The notes beneath the pieces were generated by a model. It saw only the letters and a list, made by a program, of their open reading frames with translations, made no database searches and was not told where the DNA came from. The translations under genes and the position numbers were made by a program. From Actinomycetota bacterium (GTDB lineage Bacteria; Actinomycetota; Thermoleophilia; Solirubrobacterales; Solirubrobacteraceae), in NCBI GenBank assembly GCA_903970315.1, contig CAJCIJ010000125.1, positions 1 through 5,804 on the forward strand: a DNA stretch of 5,804 nt, written 5' to 3'. Below, one piece after another: positions 5,228-5,804 of this stretch. How positions within the stretch are numbered: the stretch's first letter is position 1; each line of letters begins with the position of its first letter.

Positions 5228-5804
5228 ATGAGCAGTGACCAGATTACGCGCGTCTCCGTGGAGATCGCAGGCAGTGAGATTTCGTTTGAGACCGGCAGGA
5301 TGGCCAAGCAGGCATCCGGCGCGGTGGTCGTCCGCCAGGGCGACACGATGGTGCTGGCGACGGCCACGGCAGGCGCCAAGCGCGACGTCGATTTCCTCCC
5401 GTTGACTGTCGATGTGGAGGAGCGGATGTATGCAGCCGGGAAGATCCCCGGCTCTTTCTTTAAGCGCGAGGGGCGCTCAGGCGAAAAGGCGACGCTGACG
5501 GCGCGCATGATCGACAGACCCCTGCGCCCGCTGTTCCCGAAGGGATGGAGCTACGACACCCAGCTTGTGGCGATCCCGCTTTCGGTCGATCACGTACACA
5601 CCTACGACATCCTTGCCATGAACGGTGCGTCGGCGGCGCTGATGATCTCAAATGTGCCCTTTGCCGGCCCCGTTGGCGCCGTGCGTATCGGCAAGGTGGA
5701 CGGCAACTTCGTCGTCAACCCCAGCGAGGAGATGTTCTCCAGCGATCCGCCGGACGGGTCAGCGGGAGCCATCCCGCCGGCGTCGGAGCTGGACCTCGTG
5801 GTCG
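5228..5804 (+). CDS. pnp: Polyribonucleotide nucleotidyltransferase (PNPase), 5' part (runs off window)
   Basis: PNPase is a trimeric 3'-to-5' exoribonuclease that uses phosphate to release nucleoside diphosphates, and it can also add tails in reverse. In actinobacteria it is sometimes annotated as guanosine pentaphosphate synthetase. 192 codons are visible, covering most of the first RNase PH-like domain. Landmarks are [20 protein letters not shown] (21-40), [20 protein letters not shown] (55-74), the RNA-gripping FFKREGR loop (77-83), [15 protein letters not shown] (93-107), [10 protein letters not shown] (132-141) and [17 protein letters not shown] (143-159). Between VVNP (162-165) and LDLVV (188-192) there are about a dozen more residues than usual, Pro/Ser/Gly/Ala-rich. 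Start ATG 5228 fits the family N terminus and a purine-rich ribosome-binding region. The second RNase PH domain (which holds the active site), KH and S1 domains lie beyond the window. Confidence 0.97.
   Translation, partial: MSSDQITRVSVEIAGSEISFETGRMAKQASGAVVVRQGDTMVLATATAGAKRDVDFLPLTVDVEERMYAAGKIPGSFFKREGRSGEKATLTARMIDRPLRPLFPKGWSYDTQLVAIPLSVDHVHTYDILAMNGASAALMISNVPFAGPVGAVRIGKVDGNFVVNPSEEMFSSDPPDGSAGAIPPASELDLVV

Noticed and set aside
5046..5231. 61-codon basic frame from GTG 5046 whose TGA overlaps the pnp ATG as ATGA
   Set aside because: The overlap is suggestive of coupling, but there is no Shine-Dalgarno. Codon third positions do not show the G/C bias of the neighbours, the frame runs through the hairpin arms, and the Arg/Lys-rich product is unlike any family I know. 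It is more likely untranslated leader.
1..5804. A new defence, mobile or otherwise undescribed gene system
   Set aside because: Every gene is a recognised member of a conserved housekeeping operon in its usual order. No unexplained gene-sized space remains.

Overview
The window is a stretch of the widely conserved bacterial translation and RNA-metabolism operon. All genes are on the + strand, in the order infB (3' part) - rbfA - nrnA-type DHH/DHHA1 phosphoesterase - truB - ribF - rpsO - pnp (5' part). DNA is strongly G+C rich with G/C third codon positions, several GTG starts, and AT-poor gaps. The gene order, the high G+C, the leaderless-looking starts and clade-like peculiarities suggest a high-GC actinobacterium. 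The peculiarities are a short TruB with the DLGDAYCEALRRT variant and a RibF with a shortened first helix after HLGH. From memory of those sequences the class Thermoleophilia (Solirubrobacterales relatives) fits best. This placement is an inference, not a search result.

Layout. Bases 1-1409 encode the C-terminal two thirds or so of IF2, from switch I to the fMet-tRNA-binding domain. A 130-base gap (1410-1539) carries a short GC hairpin, an isolated TATATT box and the rbfA Shine-Dalgarno. rbfA (1540-1941) overlaps nrnA (1938-2975) by ATGA, and truB (2985-3647) follows after 9 bases. After 73 bases comes ribF (3721-4731), whose GTG has a TANNNT box just upstream and no Shine-Dalgarno. rpsO (4736-5005) starts 4 bases after the ribF stop and also lacks a Shine-Dalgarno, but has an extended -10-like box inside the ribF 3' end. 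A 222-base gap (5006-5227) holds nested inverted repeats, another TANNNT box and a purine-rich Shine-Dalgarno. pnp (5228 onward) runs off the window.

How the genes work together. IF2 places initiator tRNA on the 30S subunit. RbfA helps mature 16S rRNA in the 30S subunit, and S15 is a primary 16S-binding protein of the 30S platform. TruB makes pseudouridine 55 in tRNA. PNPase degrades RNA from the 3' end, and the NrnA-type enzyme finishes off the short oligonucleotides left over. RibF makes FMN and FAD; it is a frequent genomic neighbour without an obvious mechanistic link.

I see no mobile element, CRISPR array, tRNA, rRNA, toxin-antitoxin or defence gene, and no new gene system. The points worth a second look are regulatory (leaderless starts, competing hairpins between rpsO and pnp) and structural (short TruB, a repeat-bearing linker inside RibF, an insertion in PNPase).
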